Positions 18,466-28,190 of a stretch of 64,000 nucleotides of DNA are shown here, piece after piece. The notes under the pieces were generated by a model. The model was not told the origin of the DNA. It made no database searches and saw only the letters and a list, made by a program, of their open reading frames with translations. The position numbers and the translations under genes are program-made. The DNA is from Litoribacillus peritrichatus (GTDB lineage: Bacteria; Pseudomonadota; Gammaproteobacteria; Pseudomonadales; Litoribrevibacteraceae), in contig NZ_BAABBN010000004.1 of assembly GCF_039537985.1 (NCBI RefSeq), positions 558,001 through 622,000 of the forward strand, in the 5' to 3' direction. Numbering within the stretch: position 1 is the first letter of the stretch; each line of letters starts with the position of its first letter.

Positions 18466-20265
18466 ATGGAATCGATTCCTGAAAGCGTCCGAATTGCACC
18501 GACAGCGATCGTTCACCCGAATGTGACTCTGGGTGAAAATGTCATCATCGAAGATTTTTGCATCGTTGGCTATCCGCCCAATGGCGTTGAGCCTGGCGAA
18601 ATTGAAACCGTGATCGGTGCTAATACCCGAATTCGTACTCATACCATCATATATGCCGGTGCAAAGCTGGGTAATAACTGCCATGTCAGCCACATGGTAT
18701 TTATCCGGGAACATGCAGTTTTAGGCAATGAATGCTCGGTCGGGGCTAATGTGATCATCGAACATAATTGCAAACTCGGCGATCGGGTGCGTCTGCAAGG
18801 GCAGGCGGGAATGAGTGAACATACGGTGATTGAAGAGGATGCCTGGATCGGGCCAAGAACTTTAATGGCTAATGTCTATCATCCGACTTGTAACCGTGCC
18901 AAAGAATGCCTGAACGGGCCGATTATCAGAAAAGGGGCCATCATCGGAGGGAACGCCGCCATTGTGCCAGACATCGAAGTGGGTGAGCGCGCCTTTATTG
19001 GTCTGGGCTGCATTATCACTAAGAGTGTGCCCAATGACGCCGTGATGGCTACTGCGCCTGCCAAAGAAGTCGGCGACATTAAAAAGATGCCTTGCCGGTA
19101 TGAGATGATCAAAGAAGACAGCCCGTTTGTTCAAGAGCCGATCAAGCAAGTAAACATCCCTATGGTCGATATTGCCGCTCAGCATCAGAACATGAAACAA
19201 GACATTCGGTTGGCGATTGATCGGGTCATTCTTAACACTCGTTTTATTAACGGTAAAGAAGTGGATGACTTTGAGGCCAACTTTGCTGAGTTCTGCCAAG
19301 TGCCTCATGTCATCGGTGTCAGCAGTGGCTCAGACGCTTTAATGTTGGCTTTGAAAGCTTTGGGCGTGGGCGAAGGGGATGAGGTGATCACCACGACTCA
19401 TACCTTTATTGCCACCGTTGAAGCGATATTAAACGTCAACGCCAAGCCGGTCTTTGTTGATATTGAGGAGGATACTTTCCTCATGGATTTGGATCAGGTG
19501 GAGCAAAAAATCACCGACAAAACCAAAGCGATTATTCCGGTACACATTCATGGTCAGCCGGTGCCGATGGATCGTATTGCTTCTCTGGCTAAAAAGCACG
19601 GCTTGCTGGTGGTTGAAGATGCGGCTCAAGCGCAGGGCGCCTCGTTTGATGGCCACCCGGTGGGTCAACTCAGTGATGCCGCGTGTTTTTCTTTCTTCCC
19701 CTGTAAAAATCTGGGCGCGTATGGCGACGCAGGCGCCGTCATCACGCGTCGCCAGGAAATAGCAGACAGCATCAGAAAACTGAGGGATCACGGACGTATC
19801 AATAAATACGAAAGCGACATTATTGGTTATAACGCCCGGCTGGATACCATTCATGCTGCCATTCTGAAGGTAAAACTCAAGCGCTTGGGTGGCTGGAATG
19901 ATGCACGAAAAGCGCTGGCGAAGATTTACCGTCAGGGGTTGGAAGGCTTGCCTGTCACCTGTCAGCGGGTCGACGATCGTGCCGATTCTGTGTATCACCA
20001 TTTTGTGATTTCGCTGGATGACCGTGATGGTTTGCAGGAATACTTGAAGCACAGAGGCGTCGCTTCGGGCATACATTACCCTGTACCTATGCATCGCCAG
20101 CCAGCGCTGAGTTTTATGAAGCTGAGTGATACAGACTTTCCGGTGGCGAATAAAGTCACTTCCCGAATTTTGTCTTTGCCTATGTACCCTGAACTTGAGC
20201 CGAAACAAGCCGAGTTTATTGTCGATCAGGTAAAAAACTTCTTTGCTGACGAGGCTTCAAAATGA
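18466..20265 (+). CDS. Fused N-acetyltransferase (left-handed beta-helix) and DegT/DnrJ/EryC1 aminotransferase
   Basis: A 599-residue bifunctional protein. Residues about 8-205 are a hexapeptide-repeat acyltransferase of the WbpD/WlbB type: repeats such as IAPTAIVHPNVTLGENVIIE, and AIIGGNAAIVPDIEVGERAF near residue 160. Residues about 230-599 are a PLP-dependent sugar aminotransferase of the WbpE type: SSGSDALMLALKALG, the Asp in EDAAQAQGA (385), and the PLP Lys 414 in FFPCKNLGAYGDAG. With the upstream dehydrogenase this gives oxidation, transamination and N-acetylation at C3, as in 2,3-diacetamido-2,3-dideoxy uronic acid synthesis, with two steps in one chain. In P. aeruginosa and Bordetella these are separate proteins. 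Overlaps the next start by four bases (ATGA). Confidence 0.88.
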   Translation: MESIPESVRIAPTAIVHPNVTLGENVIIEDFCIVGYPPNGVEPGEIETVIGANTRIRTHTIIYAGAKLGNNCHVSHMVFIREHAVLGNECSVGANVIIEHNCKLGDRVRLQGQAGMSEHTVIEEDAWIGPRTLMANVYHPTCNRAKECLNGPIIRKGAIIGGNAAIVPDIEVGERAFIGLGCIITKSVPNDAVMATAPAKEVGDIKKMPCRYEMIKEDSPFVQEPIKQVNIPMVDIAAQHQNMKQDIRLAIDRVILNTRFINGKEVDDFEANFAEFCQVPHVIGVSSGSDALMLALKALGVGEGDEVITTTHTFIATVEAILNVNAKPVFVDIEEDTFLMDLDQVEQKITDKTKAIIPVHIHGQPVPMDRIASLAKKHGLLVVEDAAQAQGASFDGHPVGQLSDAACFSFFPCKNLGAYGDAGAVITRRQEIADSIRKLRDHGRINKYESDIIGYNARLDTIHAAILKVKLKRLGGWNDARKALAKIYRQGLEGLPVTCQRVDDRADSVYHHFVISLDDRDGLQEYLKHRGVASGIHYPVPMHRQPALSFMKLSDTDFPVANKVTSRILSLPMYPELEPKQAEFIVDQVKNFFADEASK

Positions 20266-21311
20266 CTTCGAACATTAAGACGTTGGAAGGCATCAAACTG
20301 TCGGAAGAGGCAGCGGCTCAGCGTGTTTCTGAAGCCACTAACCAAGCTCCGGTTGCGCAGGAGGAAGAGGTGCCTTCCGTGGACGCTGCTTCTGCGAGTG
20401 TCTCTGCGGTGACCATCTCGGTGGTGACTACCGCGTTGAATGAAGCGGGAAATGTGCAAGCGTTTTTGAATGAATCCGTAGAGGCGTTGCAAGGGTTAGC
20501 GGTTTCCTGGGAAATCATCTACATCGATGACGGCAGTGTGGATGAAACGCCGGACTTGGTATTGGCTTACATCGAAGAGACCGGGTGCAGCCAAATTCGA
20601 TTGATTCGCCATGGGCACAGCCAGGGCATTACCGCTGCTTTGGAAGAGTCGATTAAAGAGTCGAATGGGGAGTTTGTCTGTCTATTACCTGCGGATATGG
20701 AGTCCTCGCCTAAATCGGACATTCCGGCGCTTTATAATGCGTTGGATGACAACACCGATGTGGTTTTGGGTCGAAGAATTGGCCGGGACGACGGCAAGTC
20801 TTTTGCCTCTGCCGTTTATAACAACCTGAATCGGGTTCTGTTTAATGTGGATTTTCATGACGCTAACTGGATAAAAATTTTCCGGCGGGAAAAAGCCAAT
20901 GGCGTTCACTTACGCTCTGAGTGGCATCGCTTTTTTGTTCCGATTCTTGCCAGCCGGGGTTGTCGAATTAAAGAAGTGGACGTGGTTTGGCACTCTCGTC
21001 AATTCGGAAAATCGAAATTCGGTTTGTCCCGGTTTCCGGTGTCGTTGGCGGATATGCTGGCCGTTAAACTGATTATTACTTACAGCACGCATCCGCTGCT
21101 GTTATTCAGTTGGATTTCATTCATCTCGTTCATTGTGTCACTGGTTTCTTTAATGATCGGGCTGAGTGCCCCTGAAGGGGCGGATCGTCAGTGGTTTGGT
21201 GGGGTTTTAATTGCGGCAGGCCTGATGGTTATTTCCTTTATCAGTCTGTGCATAGGGGCTTGTGCCGAAATGTTGTTGGGTATGAAAGGCGTGCGAGACG
21301 ATCAGTTGTGA
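20262..21311 (+). CDS. Family 2 glycosyltransferase (DPM1/ArnC-like) with two C-terminal membrane helices
   Basis: A 349-residue GT-A fold transferase. An Ala/Glu-rich extension of about 50 residues precedes ISVVTTALNEAGN. The nucleotide motif IIYIDDGSVDETPD and the acidic LLPADMESSPKSD follow, and VVWHSRQFGKSKFG is typical of polyprenyl-phosphate sugar synthases. Two membrane helices lie at about 275-300 and 310-335. It probably transfers a sugar to a lipid phosphate on the cytoplasmic face, providing the donor for the GT39-like enzyme encoded downstream. Translationally coupled to the fusion gene by a 4-bp overlap. Confidence 0.85.
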   Translation: MTSNIKTLEGIKLSEEAAAQRVSEATNQAPVAQEEEVPSVDAASASVSAVTISVVTTALNEAGNVQAFLNESVEALQGLAVSWEIIYIDDGSVDETPDLVLAYIEETGCSQIRLIRHGHSQGITAALEESIKESNGEFVCLLPADMESSPKSDIPALYNALDDNTDVVLGRRIGRDDGKSFASAVYNNLNRVLFNVDFHDANWIKIFRREKANGVHLRSEWHRFFVPILASRGCRIKEVDVVWHSRQFGKSKFGLSRFPVSLADMLAVKLIITYSTHPLLLFSWISFISFIVSLVSLMIGLSAPEGADRQWFGGVLIAAGLMVISFISLCIGACAEMLLGMKGVRDDQL

Positions 21312-21340
21312 TTTTTACCGGTATTTAAGGTTATTTAGCC

Positions 21341-22522
21341 ATGAAACTGTGTTTATTTACTTCGGTTTATGCCATGTCTGACATTGACAAACATGCGGCT
21401 TTTTTAGTGGAGAGCAACAAGCATTTAATGTCCCGTGGTCATGAAATTCACGTGTTGGCGCCAAGTTACGAAGGGTTGAAAAGCCATACCGTCCGTGGCG
21501 TCAAGGTTCATCGCTTCCGTTATTTCTTTAAACGCTGGGAGCACCTTACCCACACCGAAGGCGCGCCGAACCGTGTGGGCAACCCGTTTTATCTTTTTGT
21601 GGCGGTTTTTTATGTGCTTGCCGGATTGATTGCGGCCATTCGTTTGTGCCGGAAAGAGAAGTTTGACTTGGTGCATGTGCACTGGCCTTTTCCTCATGGT
21701 GTTTGGGGGGTGGCGGTGAAGTGGCTAACGGGCACGCCAATCGCGTTTGTTTTTCATGGCGCTGAATTGCTTTTGGCCAAACGGTTTTTCTTTGTTGAAC
21801 CTTGTCTGAAATTCTTTATCCGGCGAGCGAGTGCGCTGATGTGTAATTCGAATTTTACCGCCGGGCAATTGAGAAAAATCACCGATAAACCCATCGATAT
21901 TATTCCTTATGGATGCTCTGTAAATGCCAGAGACGACATTGAAAAACCGAAGAACATCAAAAAGAAACTTTTATTTGTCGGGCGGATTATTGAACGAAAA
22001 GGCTTACCGTTTTTATTACAGGCCATTCCCTTGGTGAATGAAAAAGTGGAAGTGCATTTGGACATTGTTGGTTTAGGAAAAGCCAAGGAAGAATGTGAGC
22101 GATTGGCCCAAGCATTGAACATAGAAGACCAAGTGACCTTCCATGGCTTTGTTGAGGACGATGAATTAGAGCAAATGTACGCCGATGCGGATGTGTTTGT
22201 GTTGCCTTCGGTGGTAGACAACAAAGGCGATACGGAGGGGCTTGGAGTGGTGTTGGTGGAAGCATTGAGCTTCAAAACGCCGGTGGTGGCCAGTGATGTC
22301 GGCGGCATTTCCGATGTGATTATTAATGAAAAAACCGGTTTGTTGGTTGAAGAGAGGTCAGCAGAATCGCTTGCCTCGGCTATAGTGAAAATATTGACCG
22401 ATGAGACCCTTGCCGCGACCGTTGTGGATCAAGGCTTAAAACATGCTCAGCACTATTTTAGCTGGCAGAGAATTGTTGAAAAGGTGGACAGCGTTTCTCA
22501 ACGCGTGATTGCCAGTTCCTGA
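21341..22522 (+). CDS. Family 4 glycosyltransferase
   Basis: A 393-residue GT-B transferase. The N-terminal domain opens with MKLCLFTSVYAMSDIDKHAA. The GT4 C-domain carries LLFVGRIIERKGLPFLLQAI and the EX7E region GLGVVLVEALSFKTPVVASD. It would add a sugar to the growing glycan in the cytoplasm. The acceptor is unknown. It follows GT2 by 29 bp. Confidence 0.88.
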   Translation: MKLCLFTSVYAMSDIDKHAAFLVESNKHLMSRGHEIHVLAPSYEGLKSHTVRGVKVHRFRYFFKRWEHLTHTEGAPNRVGNPFYLFVAVFYVLAGLIAAIRLCRKEKFDLVHVHWPFPHGVWGVAVKWLTGTPIAFVFHGAELLLAKRFFFVEPCLKFFIRRASALMCNSNFTAGQLRKITDKPIDIIPYGCSVNARDDIEKPKNIKKKLLFVGRIIERKGLPFLLQAIPLVNEKVEVHLDIVGLGKAKEECERLAQALNIEDQVTFHGFVEDDELEQMYADADVFVLPSVVDNKGDTEGLGVVLVEALSFKTPVVASDVGGISDVIINEKTGLLVEERSAESLASAIVKILTDETLAATVVDQGLKHAQHYFSWQRIVEKVDSVSQRVIASS

Positions 22523-22651
22523 TTCATTTAAGAAAGGGCACTTCCAGAATTGAATTTGCCTTCGTGATGTATTGTGAAATATTGATCGTAGCAGTAGGCA
22601 TTGTTGTAGACATCTGGCGGTTGAACATCGGATTTGACGGCGGGTAAATTT

Positions 22652-22682
22652 TTGTCAGTTTCAGCCTGCGGTTGGCTGACAA
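22652..22682. other. Inverted repeat upstream of the HlyD-like gene
   Basis: TTGTCAG and CTGACAA flank an inner AGCC/GGTT stem, 31 bp before the start codon, after a 190-bp gap. It could be a transcript-processing or control stem separating the sugar genes from the export genes. Confidence 0.4.
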
Positions 22683-22713
22683 GATAAGGCCCCTTGGATT
22701 TTAAAGTAACGCT

Positions 22714-24045
22714 ATGACAACGACCGTAAAAACTCGTAATCGCCTTTGGTGGTATTTACTTTATCTCTTCCTGCTGTTTTTTGGCGTCTACTTGGTGATC
22801 AACGCCATCATACCGGCTTATACCTCACCTTATTCCCGTTTGTATTCTTCTCCGATTGGTTATCCCGCGCTCTTGCGAAAACTAAACCGTAATATACCGG
22901 TGGAAGTTGCTCCCGTTGTTTATGGTGAGATGGAAAAGCTGATTTCAGCCACAGGGACTGTCGGATACTTGCAGGAAGTGCCCATTGGGATTGAGGTGCC
23001 AGGCGTAGTGACGGCTATTCAGGTGTCTCTGGGTGAAAAGGTGACGACAGGCGACGTACTGGTTCGGTTAAATGCCGGTGGCTACGACTCCAGAGTGGCT
23101 GCATTTGATGTGGACATCAAGCTCTCTCAAAAACTTAAAACCAAGCACGATTATGAGCGTGAAAAAAAGGCATTTAAGGAAGGTTTGATCTCCGCAGCCG
23201 AACTCGACCAGTTTGAGATCGCCTACAAAGAAGCCGCCATCGCCTATGAAAAGGCCAAAGTTTCCTATGAATTTGCAGCCCTGTCCCGAAGCCGGAAAGT
23301 GGGGGCGACGGATGGAAAAAAATCTAAATCTTCCCGTCGCGGTGCGCCGGTTAAAAATGCCGATGTCATTGATGTCATTACGCCCATTTACGGCACCGTT
23401 ATCCAGAAGAATATCCAAGTTGGGCAAAACCTGATTCAGCCTTTGGGGCGGGCATTAACGGTGGGGCGTAACATGGTTTTTCAGGCGCAATTCAGCCAAC
23501 GCTACCTTAATTCGATTCAATTGGGGCAAAAAGCCGAGTTATATCTTCGAGCGCATCCGGGACGTATGTTTGAAGTGGAAGTGGTGCGAATAGACCGGGT
23601 TGTGAAAGCGTTGCCAGCGGGTAGAGGAACCAAAAACTACGTACCTTTCGTATTTGATGTGTGGCTCAGTCTGGATCAGGAAATTGAAGACGCTGGCGAA
23701 GTCGTTTCCGGCATGAACGGGTATGCCGTGATTCGGGAAAACAAACACCGAACGCTCATTCCGGAAAGCGCCATGATGCGCTACTCCGGACAACAGGGCA
23801 CCGTGTTGGTGGTGAACCCCGAGAGCATGAAAATTCAAACGCGGCGGGTAGAACTGAACGTGGCGTCCAACGGTTGGGTCGGTATTGAAAAAGGGCTGAC
23901 AGAAGGCGAGCTGGTGGTGAAAAGTGGCCAAATTGGATTAAGAGAAAATGACACTGTGGAGTTGAACGGCTCCTACAGCATGATGCCTCTTTTATTCCGC
24001 TGGCTGTGTCAACAACTGGGAAAATTTCAGGGATGTTATGAATAG
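22714..24045 (+). CDS. HlyD/RND-type membrane-fusion (periplasmic adaptor) protein
   Basis: A 443-residue adaptor. There is one N-terminal membrane helix (residues about 12-33), a first lipoyl half (GIEVPGVVTAIQVSLGEKV), a helical hairpin (about 135-190), a basic linker (KKSKSSRRG), a second lipoyl half (ITPIYGTVIQKNIQVGQNL) and beta-barrel/MP domains. Such adaptors join an inner-membrane pump to TolC. No pump gene lies in this locus, so either a distant pump is used or the pair serves another envelope task. The stop overlaps the TolC-like start by 8 bp. Confidence 0.82.
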   Translation: MTTTVKTRNRLWWYLLYLFLLFFGVYLVINAIIPAYTSPYSRLYSSPIGYPALLRKLNRNIPVEVAPVVYGEMEKLISATGTVGYLQEVPIGIEVPGVVTAIQVSLGEKVTTGDVLVRLNAGGYDSRVAAFDVDIKLSQKLKTKHDYEREKKAFKEGLISAAELDQFEIAYKEAAIAYEKAKVSYEFAALSRSRKVGATDGKKSKSSRRGAPVKNADVIDVITPIYGTVIQKNIQVGQNLIQPLGRALTVGRNMVFQAQFSQRYLNSIQLGQKAELYLRAHPGRMFEVEVVRIDRVVKALPAGRGTKNYVPFVFDVWLSLDQEIEDAGEVVSGMNGYAVIRENKHRTLIPESAMMRYSGQQGTVLVVNPESMKIQTRRVELNVASNGWVGIEKGLTEGELVVKSGQIGLRENDTVELNGSYSMMPLLFRWLCQQLGKFQGCYE

Positions 24046-25498
24046 CTATCTATCTCGAACTTTTAACACAGGGCATGCATGTTTCATATTGGATTGTCTC
24101 ATACGTTATCGGGATGTTTTGTCCCGGATCATTGGAATTCACTTGGGACTTTTAGTGATGGTCTTGGTCAGCCCACTACAGGCAGAGACGTTGAAATCGG
24201 ATGTACTGGAATCGAATGTATTGAAATCTCAGTACAACCAGAACTCATCACCGGTGAATCACTTATCAATTCAAAAAGTCATCAATGATGGCTTTCAACA
24301 GAGCAGTTCTCTGAAGAAAACGATGCGGACGTTACGGCGTCAGGAGTTGGAGACGGACTCCATCGGTGCCGAATATACCCCGGATTTTGCGGTGCAGTTG
24401 AGAGTGAACCGGGGGGATTCCCGCTCCAGTACCACCGCCAACAGTTTGCAAGAGGTGGTAGAGAACTCCAATTCTGCGGCATTGGTGATGACGTTACCCT
24501 GGTGGCATAAAGCAGGCTATAAGTTTGATGCGAGTATTTCAGAAGTGGGTGAGTCGTTGGAAGCAACGCGGTATGAGATTCAAAAGCTCAGGTTGATTCG
24601 GGATATTTATGTCACGTATTTTGAAGTATTGCTTCAGAAAGAAAAAGTGTGGATTCAGCAGCGGTTTACGGAAACCTCCAAGCTTCGTTTGGACAACGCC
24701 AAAAAGAAGTATCGATTAGGCACGTCTTCCGAGTGGAACATTCTGAACGAAGAAAGTAACTACCTCAGTAAGTTGTCTTCGTATCATGATGCCAGGACCG
24801 CCTTTTTAAGCAGCCTGAATCAGCTCTCGCAACTCACAGGTGTGAATTATCCCCATGATGTGAAATTTGATGACGGCCTGATTTTCACTTCTTACAGGGA
24901 CTTTATTCAGCAAGTAATGGCCTTGACCACCGACTTTGGTGCTGATCCGCAGGTTAAAGAAATTGAGTTTCAATTACAGCAAAAGGAAATTGAGGTGGAA
25001 AAAATAAGTGACTCAAAGTGGACGCCAAGTTTGTCGCTGCGAGCCATTTATTATGACGAAAACAGCGAGGGCGATGGCGCCGATGCTGACAGCACTCGCA
25101 CAGTGGTGGGGGCTTCGTTGAATTTGCCGATTCCTGTATTTACCTCCGGAGATCAACAAACAGCGACGGTGTTGCATGAAATCGAAGACCTCAAGGCAGA
25201 CATCATTGAGCTAAAACGAGAAAAAATGAACCAAGTGGCCTCTCGTAAACGAATCATCAAAGTGTTGGGCGAATACCTTGAAACTTTAACTTTGCTGGTA
25301 GAGAAAAAAAAGCAGGAAGCCAAATCTGCTAAGAAGAGTTTCGATATCGGTCGTTTGACCAATCTGGAACTTCAGAATCTAGAAAATCTTCAAATCCAAT
25401 CTGAAGAAAAATATTACGAAACCTTGTTTGATGTCCGCCAAAACTACGCAGAGCTTTGCTTGCTGCTGGGCATCGCTTCGATGTCACCGAACTTGTAG
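24038..25498 (+). CDS. TolC-family outer-membrane channel protein
   Basis: A 486-residue protein of the TolC family, with an extended signal region (hydrophobic core IGIHLGLLVMVLV, cleaved near LQAE) and two long helical repeats. The periplasmic helices include YRLGTSSEWNILNEE in the first half and the analogous IGRLTNLELQNLENLQIQSE in the second. It should form a trimeric duct docking with the adjacent adaptor. A 15-bp tandem repeat after the signal peptide encodes LKSDV/LESNV/LKSQY. Translationally coupled to the adaptor. Confidence 0.83.
   Translation: MNSYLSRTFNTGHACFILDCLIRYRDVLSRIIGIHLGLLVMVLVSPLQAETLKSDVLESNVLKSQYNQNSSPVNHLSIQKVINDGFQQSSSLKKTMRTLRRQELETDSIGAEYTPDFAVQLRVNRGDSRSSTTANSLQEVVENSNSAALVMTLPWWHKAGYKFDASISEVGESLEATRYEIQKLRLIRDIYVTYFEVLLQKEKVWIQQRFTETSKLRLDNAKKKYRLGTSSEWNILNEESNYLSKLSSYHDARTAFLSSLNQLSQLTGVNYPHDVKFDDGLIFTSYRDFIQQVMALTTDFGADPQVKEIEFQLQQKEIEVEKISDSKWTPSLSLRAIYYDENSEGDGADADSTRTVVGASLNLPIPVFTSGDQQTATVLHEIEDLKADIIELKREKMNQVASRKRIIKVLGEYLETLTLLVEKKKQEAKSAKKSFDIGRLTNLELQNLENLQIQSEEKYYETLFDVRQNYAELCLLLGIASMSPNL
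24191..24235. repeat. 15-bp imperfect repeat (three units) in the TolC-like gene
   Basis: Units at 24191-24205, 24206-24220 and 24221-24235 (TTGAAATCGGATGTA type) encode five-residue repeats just after the signal peptide. Confidence 0.75.
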
Positions 25499-25574
25499 GT
25501 TGTTTCTTCGGAGGGGCTTTTCATAAAGGCTTTTTACAAGGGCTTTTCGAACGATGATTTCTGAGTAAACGAGT

Positions 25575-26681
25575 ATGAAAGACGAGCCGAATGAAGCTCA
25601 GAGCAGTGACAATATTCATGGAGGGAAGGGGAACTCTCCGGCTCGGTCTGGCCGGAAAGCCAAAATCATGGTGGCGATCAAAGCCACCATCTCATTGTTG
25701 TTACTGGCTTATCTGATTAAGCAAACCGATCAGGAAGATTTGCTTTCGTACGTAAAAAGTGTGCCGCTTTGGTTTGTGTTGTTTGCCTGGTTCTACTACA
25801 GCGTTTGCCAATGGATTTCGGCTTATCGTTGGCAAATGTTTTTAGCGGTGAAGCGCATCAAGGTCTCGATGAGAAAGCTGTTTTCTTTTTATATGGTCGG
25901 TATGTTTTTAAATAACTTTTTACCGGGCGCAGTGGGTGGCGATATTGTCAAAACCGCCGACTTATACCGGCTGACCCGAAATGGCAATTATGCCATCAGT
26001 TCTGTGTTTCTTGAGCGTTTTACTGGGTTGGTAGGGCTGGCCATTATTGGTGTGATTGCCTCGGTGTGGACGTTTGATGCCACGGATTCCTGGCTGGTGC
26101 TGTTTTCTGTGCTCGGGGTGGCGGCCTTTTTAGTGGTGGTATTGGTGGTGATGTGGTGCGAGCCTCTGATGTTGCTTACGGTCAAAATGTGTCGCAGATG
26201 TTTACCGTCATCGGTGGCCGATAAGTTCAGTGATCTTTATGCCGCCTTACACAGTTATCGTAAACACCCTCGTGAAATGACGTTGGCGATTCTGATTTCA
26301 ATCGTGCTTCAACTGATGTTTGCCTTGTATTACGGCTTGTTTGCGCTGTTATTGGGTATAGACATCGATATGGTTTATTTCATTGTATTTTTGCCTGCGA
26401 TCACTCTGGTCACTATGTTGCCTATTTCGCTGGGGGGATTGGGCGTCAGAGAAGCACTGATGGTAGTGCTGTTTGCGGAAGTGGGGATTGGCAGTGCTGA
26501 GATTTTATCTATTTCACTGACGGTGCATGTGGTGAACATAGGTTTGAGTTTGTGGGGTGGGCTGATACTGGCATTTCGAAAACCCATTGAACAACAAAGA
26601 GAGGACGACATTGCGTTGCACTCTGACTCCGATTCGTCAGTGGCTTCTTCGCCTTCCTCGCCTTCAAAGCAGACTCATTGA
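25575..26681 (+). CDS. UPF0104/lysylphosphatidylglycerol-synthase TM-region family protein
   Basis: A 368-residue polytopic membrane protein with about eight membrane helices. The family markers are present: SAYRWQMFL, the FLNNFLPGAVGGDIVKTADL loop, and LPISLGGLGVREALMV. Family members include the flippase half of MprF and proteins tied to glycolipid and hopanoid traffic. In this setting a lipid-linked sugar translocase is a reasonable guess, not shown. The cytoplasmic tail is Ser/Asp-rich. Confidence 0.82.
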   Translation: MKDEPNEAQSSDNIHGGKGNSPARSGRKAKIMVAIKATISLLLLAYLIKQTDQEDLLSYVKSVPLWFVLFAWFYYSVCQWISAYRWQMFLAVKRIKVSMRKLFSFYMVGMFLNNFLPGAVGGDIVKTADLYRLTRNGNYAISSVFLERFTGLVGLAIIGVIASVWTFDATDSWLVLFSVLGVAAFLVVVLVVMWCEPLMLLTVKMCRRCLPSSVADKFSDLYAALHSYRKHPREMTLAILISIVLQLMFALYYGLFALLLGIDIDMVYFIVFLPAITLVTMLPISLGGLGVREALMVVLFAEVGIGSAEILSISLTVHVVNIGLSLWGGLILAFRKPIEQQREDDIALHSDSDSSVASSPSSPSKQTH

Positions 26682-26699
26682 TTATATGGCGAAGACACT

Positions 26700-28190
26700 A
26701 TGACGAATGATGCTAAGAAAAATGACGCCATAAACTCCAATACCAGGAAGGAACAGAAACGACCTTCTAAGGTTTCTGATCAACAAGCATTGGCTATTTT
26801 TCTAAAGCGTTTTCGTGTTTCAAAGGTAATACCAAGGTCTTTGCAAGTCATCACTTGGGTAGGCGGTTGGCACCGGAGCGTGCCTGTTATTCTAGTGGGC
26901 ATGTTGGCGTTTGTAGGCGCATTATGGTTTCCCTGGTTAACGCTGCCATCCATCGAGTCAACTGTGGTGAATGCTGGTGGTTTTTTGGAGTTTGAAGTAA
27001 CAAACAGTTGGGTGCCGGTGTTATTTAAGTTGTTGATTGCGCTGATATTACCGCTGATTGTGATTGCATGGCTTAAAAATAAACGAACGCTGGCAATCAA
27101 AGGAATCTGGATAGTATTTACATTGAGTCTGTTGTTTCCCTCTGTTCTGAACTACTGGGATACACAATTTAAAATTGATTCAGAAATGATTGACGCCTCC
27201 ATGACCTTATTAGTGAATGAAATGGAGTTGCAGCATGAAATGCAGCAGAGCGATTGGCGTATTTGGCAAGATTTCAGCTACATATCTCCATCGTTTGTGA
27301 ATCAGGTGCCCAGCGTGACTGATTGGCAACCTCAATTGCTGCTGCCCAGTAATATGCCATTGGTGGTATCGGACATATTGGGTATATCTGATTCATTCTT
27401 AACCTTTTCAGCGAAAGGTTGGGTGATGGTTTTAGTTGCTTGTTTGCTTTGTATTTTGGGTTTTTATGTCACTGCCGGACAAAGTTTGGCAACGTTTCGG
27501 GAAGGATTTTTTTTCTTTCTTAAATCTTCTTTGTTGTTGTTTTTATTGACCCAGACACCTGGTTTTGTGGCTGAATACTATAACGACCATGGCGATTATA
27601 ACGCGAGAATAGGTGAAACCAGCAAAGCCATTGCGGATTACCATCGTGTGGAATGGCTAAAACCCATTTATCGGTATAACTCTGATTTTCAAATTAAAAA
27701 GGGCCGGTTATTCAAGCAACAAGGCTGTGAATCTTGTCTGGAAACTTATTTGTTTGAAGCGCTTACCTCCATAGACGATGGCCGCTTTGAAAGAGCACTG
27801 TTTTGGCTGACCAAAGCTCAAAACGAATACCCCTATAACAGGAATGTAAGTTATCGGCTGTCGGGGGTATACAACATCATGGCCATTGATGGCTTCAATG
27901 ATCAGCAGTACAGCCACGCCAGCGAACTTTGGTGGCGGTCTCTCAAGTTAGCCCCCACGATGGCGCTTCCTTGGTATGGCTTATCTTTAACGGCGGTTCA
28001 TTTAAAACGAATTAACCAGGCAAGTCGGTTTTCAGCCCAGATATACGCTTTGCAGAAAAATATGGGGTTTAAATCTTTAGTGGTTCCGGCCCAAATTCAC
28101 TTGTACCACAGCTGGTTTTTATTTGTTGAAGGCGATTTAGAGGCGGCGCATGAAATCTATAGTTATTCAAAGCAGCCAGAATCTTGGTAG
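26700..28190 (+). CDS. Polytopic membrane protein with C-terminal TPR-like region, unknown function
   Basis: A 496-residue protein I do not recognise. A polar N-terminus is followed by membrane segments at about 60-78, 105-122, 130-148 and 240-260, and a short one near 275-290. The last 190 residues look like tetratricopeptide helices (GRFERALFWLTKAQNEYPYN; ASELWWRSLKLAPTMALPWY). TPRs usually bind partner proteins, and this one lies between the flippase-like protein and the GT39-like enzyme, whose start it overlaps by 41 bp, so it may scaffold them. Confidence 0.7.
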   Translation: MTNDAKKNDAINSNTRKEQKRPSKVSDQQALAIFLKRFRVSKVIPRSLQVITWVGGWHRSVPVILVGMLAFVGALWFPWLTLPSIESTVVNAGGFLEFEVTNSWVPVLFKLLIALILPLIVIAWLKNKRTLAIKGIWIVFTLSLLFPSVLNYWDTQFKIDSEMIDASMTLLVNEMELQHEMQQSDWRIWQDFSYISPSFVNQVPSVTDWQPQLLLPSNMPLVVSDILGISDSFLTFSAKGWVMVLVACLLCILGFYVTAGQSLATFREGFFFFLKSSLLLFLLTQTPGFVAEYYNDHGDYNARIGETSKAIADYHRVEWLKPIYRYNSDFQIKKGRLFKQQGCESCLETYLFEALTSIDDGRFERALFWLTKAQNEYPYNRNVSYRLSGVYNIMAIDGFNDQQYSHASELWWRSLKLAPTMALPWYGLSLTAVHLKRINQASRFSAQIYALQKNMGFKSLVVPAQIHLYHSWFLFVEGDLEAAHEIYSYSKQPESW

